Positions 4,705-5,712 of a stretch of DNA of 5,712 nt are shown here, one piece after another. This stretch comes from Patescibacteria group bacterium. Lineage in GTDB: Bacteria > Patescibacteriota > Patescibacteriia > S139-126. Below the pieces are notes generated by a model, which was not told the origin of the DNA, ran no database searches, and saw only the letters and a list, made by a program, of their open reading frames with translations. The DNA is taken from contig WFTD01000085.1 in the NCBI GenBank assembly GCA_015485755.1, positions 1 through 5,712 of the forward strand, in the 5' to 3' direction. The first letter of the stretch is position 1. Each line of letters begins with the position of its first letter. Made by a program: the position numbers and the translations under genes.

Positions 4705-5712
4705 TTATAAATTAAATATTATATTAATAAATGCTTGGTTGCTTTTTTGAGTATCAGAAACAATACTCAAACCAAATTTTGCCTGTTTAACCGGAAAAAA
4801 CAAACCAATTGAAGCAGACAACGGCCCATTGCTTCTGTTAATTTTGGGGCGATACTGCCCTGCCACATACCAAGACAGTCCAGAGGAATTCCACAGCAGA
4901 AAACCAGAAAATCTTTTGCCAAATTCAGGATAATTATAATTCTCAACAAACAACCGTTCCCATAAATAATTGATGTTTCCCCTTTCCGCCTTCAAGCCAA
5001 TAATGAAATAATCATCATTACTGGCAAACAAATGGGCCAACGAAAAGCCATTGTTCAAAAGAGTGTTATAATTATACAGAACTGTTGGCGGTAAATTTGA
5101 CAAATAAATAGACCCAAACTCGCCTGACACTCCCCGCCAGACATCTCCTGAAATGTTAACCAATGCTGACAAAAAGCTATCTCCGCTTTTGCGCTGGCTC
5201 ACTCCCAATGTTAAATCGTACCCGGCTGGCTGCGGCAATTGGCCCTGATCAGTATTGGAACGAAAATATTTATTCATATTCGCTCCAAAAAATACAGCGG
5301 CATAATCAGAAAACTGCCATCCTCTCATTGCTGCTATTGAAAAATAACTTCGCTCCCGATTTTTCGCCTGTTCCATTTGGGCAACTGTCAAATCCAAATC
5401 AATGCCAAAAGGCTGAAACCAAAAATTAGCAATAGCGTTATAACCAAAATAACTGCCATTATTATTGATAACGCTAAAATTTATATCGCTCTTCAGGCCG
5501 GCAGTACCATTGCCGCTATATAAAAATGACAAATTGCTATTGCGAGTTAAATCAAATCCAACTACCGAGCCAATCCAAATGTTTTTTTTAGCCGCCAATT
5601 TTTGCTGCAGCCGTTCCAATTCGCTTTCCCTGTCACTTATATTAGCTATTTTTTTCTCCAGCTGTTTTTTCTTGTAGAGCAAATATTTTTTGTATTTGCT
5701 CTCTTCAACCAC
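4705..5712 (-). CDS. Coiled-coil plus outer-membrane-type beta-barrel protein, partial (N-terminus beyond right edge)
   Basis: The frame is open to the last base of the window. The GTG at the very edge is probably an internal valine codon, so 335 C-terminal residues are visible. Residues 5-45 ('KKKQLEKKIANISDRESELE' and 'RLQQKLAAKK') are a charged heptad-like coiled coil. From residue 44 to the end the chain alternates polar and hydrophobic/aromatic residues in strands of about ten, joined by Gly/Asn/Ser-rich turns ('YFGYNAIANFWFQPFGIDLD', 'AAVFFGANMNKYF', 'FSGFLLWNSSGLSWYVAGQY'), perhaps 12-14 strands. The last residues, AFINIIFNL, have hydrophobics at every second position, like the beta-signal read by the BAM assembly machinery. 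Coiled coil followed by a C-terminal barrel is the plan of OmpM/Slp-type envelope tethers, whose N-terminal SLH domain would lie outside the window. I do not recognise the exact family. A beta-rich surface protein that is not a barrel is the main alternative. Confidence 0.6.
   Translation of the reverse strand: MVEESKYKKYLLYKKKQLEKKIANISDRESELERLQQKLAAKKNIWIGSVVGFDLTRNSNLSFLYSGNGTAGLKSDINFSVINNNGSYFGYNAIANFWFQPFGIDLDLTVAQMEQAKNRERSYFSIAAMRGWQFSDYAAVFFGANMNKYFRSNTDQGQLPQPAGYDLTLGVSQRKSGDSFLSALVNISGDVWRGVSGEFGSIYLSNLPPTVLYNYNTLLNNGFSLAHLFASNDDYFIIGLKAERGNINYLWERLFVENYNYPEFGKRFSGFLLWNSSGLSWYVAGQYRPKINRSNGPLSASIGLFFPVKQAKFGLSIVSDTQKSNQAFINIIFNL

Noticed and set aside
4767..5677. Plus-strand frames at 5163-5429 and 5465-5677 and a minus frame at 4767-4949
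   Set aside because: They overlap the continuous beta-barrel-like frame, have no ribosome-binding sites and encode nothing recognisable.
5710..5712. GTG at the window edge as the true start of the beta-barrel-like gene
   Set aside because: It would start abruptly inside a coiled coil with no signal peptide, and its position at the edge is coincidental. The gene is most likely truncated by the window.
1..5712. CRISPR array, tRNA, rRNA, insertion sequence or attachment site
   Set aside because: I found no regularly spaced repeats, cloverleaf-like sequences, transposase frames or terminal repeats in any gap. All spacers are shorter than about 210 bases and are largely accounted for.

Overview
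The window is AT-rich, compact bacterial DNA. It most resembles a Patescibacteria (Candidate Phyla Radiation) genome. This assignment is an inference from the genes: a short winged-helix regulator of a type common in that group, a degenerate PP2C-like/membrane/beta-propeller protein, a ribosomal protein L7/L12 with an acidic N-terminal extension, and an rplJ-rplL pair standing apart from rplK-rplA and rpoB-rpoC. All genes read normally with the standard code; one small gene ends in TGA and the other complete genes end in TAA. One feature fits poorly: the partial gene at the right edge looks like an outer-membrane-type beta-barrel, which is not expected in a typical Patescibacterium.

Layout, left to right. 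Bases 1-320 (minus) hold the N-terminal 106 codons of a winged-helix regulator that runs off the left edge. A 92-base divergent spacer separates it from a 722-residue plus-strand gene (413-2581), which has a PP2C-like cytoplasmic domain, a basic linker, one membrane helix and an external beta-propeller. That gene converges on a 76-residue orphan gene (2625-2855, minus), and both share a bidirectional terminator. The orphan has its own strong promoter and an unusually long Shine-Dalgarno match. Next comes the rplL terminator, then rplL (3003-3461) and rplJ (3479-4006), both minus. They are preceded by a long leader containing a recognisable L10-binding RNA, a rho-independent attenuator and a perfect promoter -35 box. 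Upstream lies a second small orphan gene (4217-4498, minus), with its own promoter, Shine-Dalgarno sequence and terminator. A 206-base spacer with a terminator and a perfect 10-bp inverted repeat leads to the right-edge gene (4705-5712, minus), which is cut at its N-terminus.

How the parts work together. The clearest system is autoregulation of rplJL: L10 (with L12) should bind the leader and lock up the sequence that would otherwise pair with the attenuator, so excess L10 favours termination. Every other gene here appears to be its own transcription unit. The most unusual proteins are the probable pseudophosphatase with an external propeller and the coiled-coil/beta-barrel protein. The two small orphan genes have no recognisable function.
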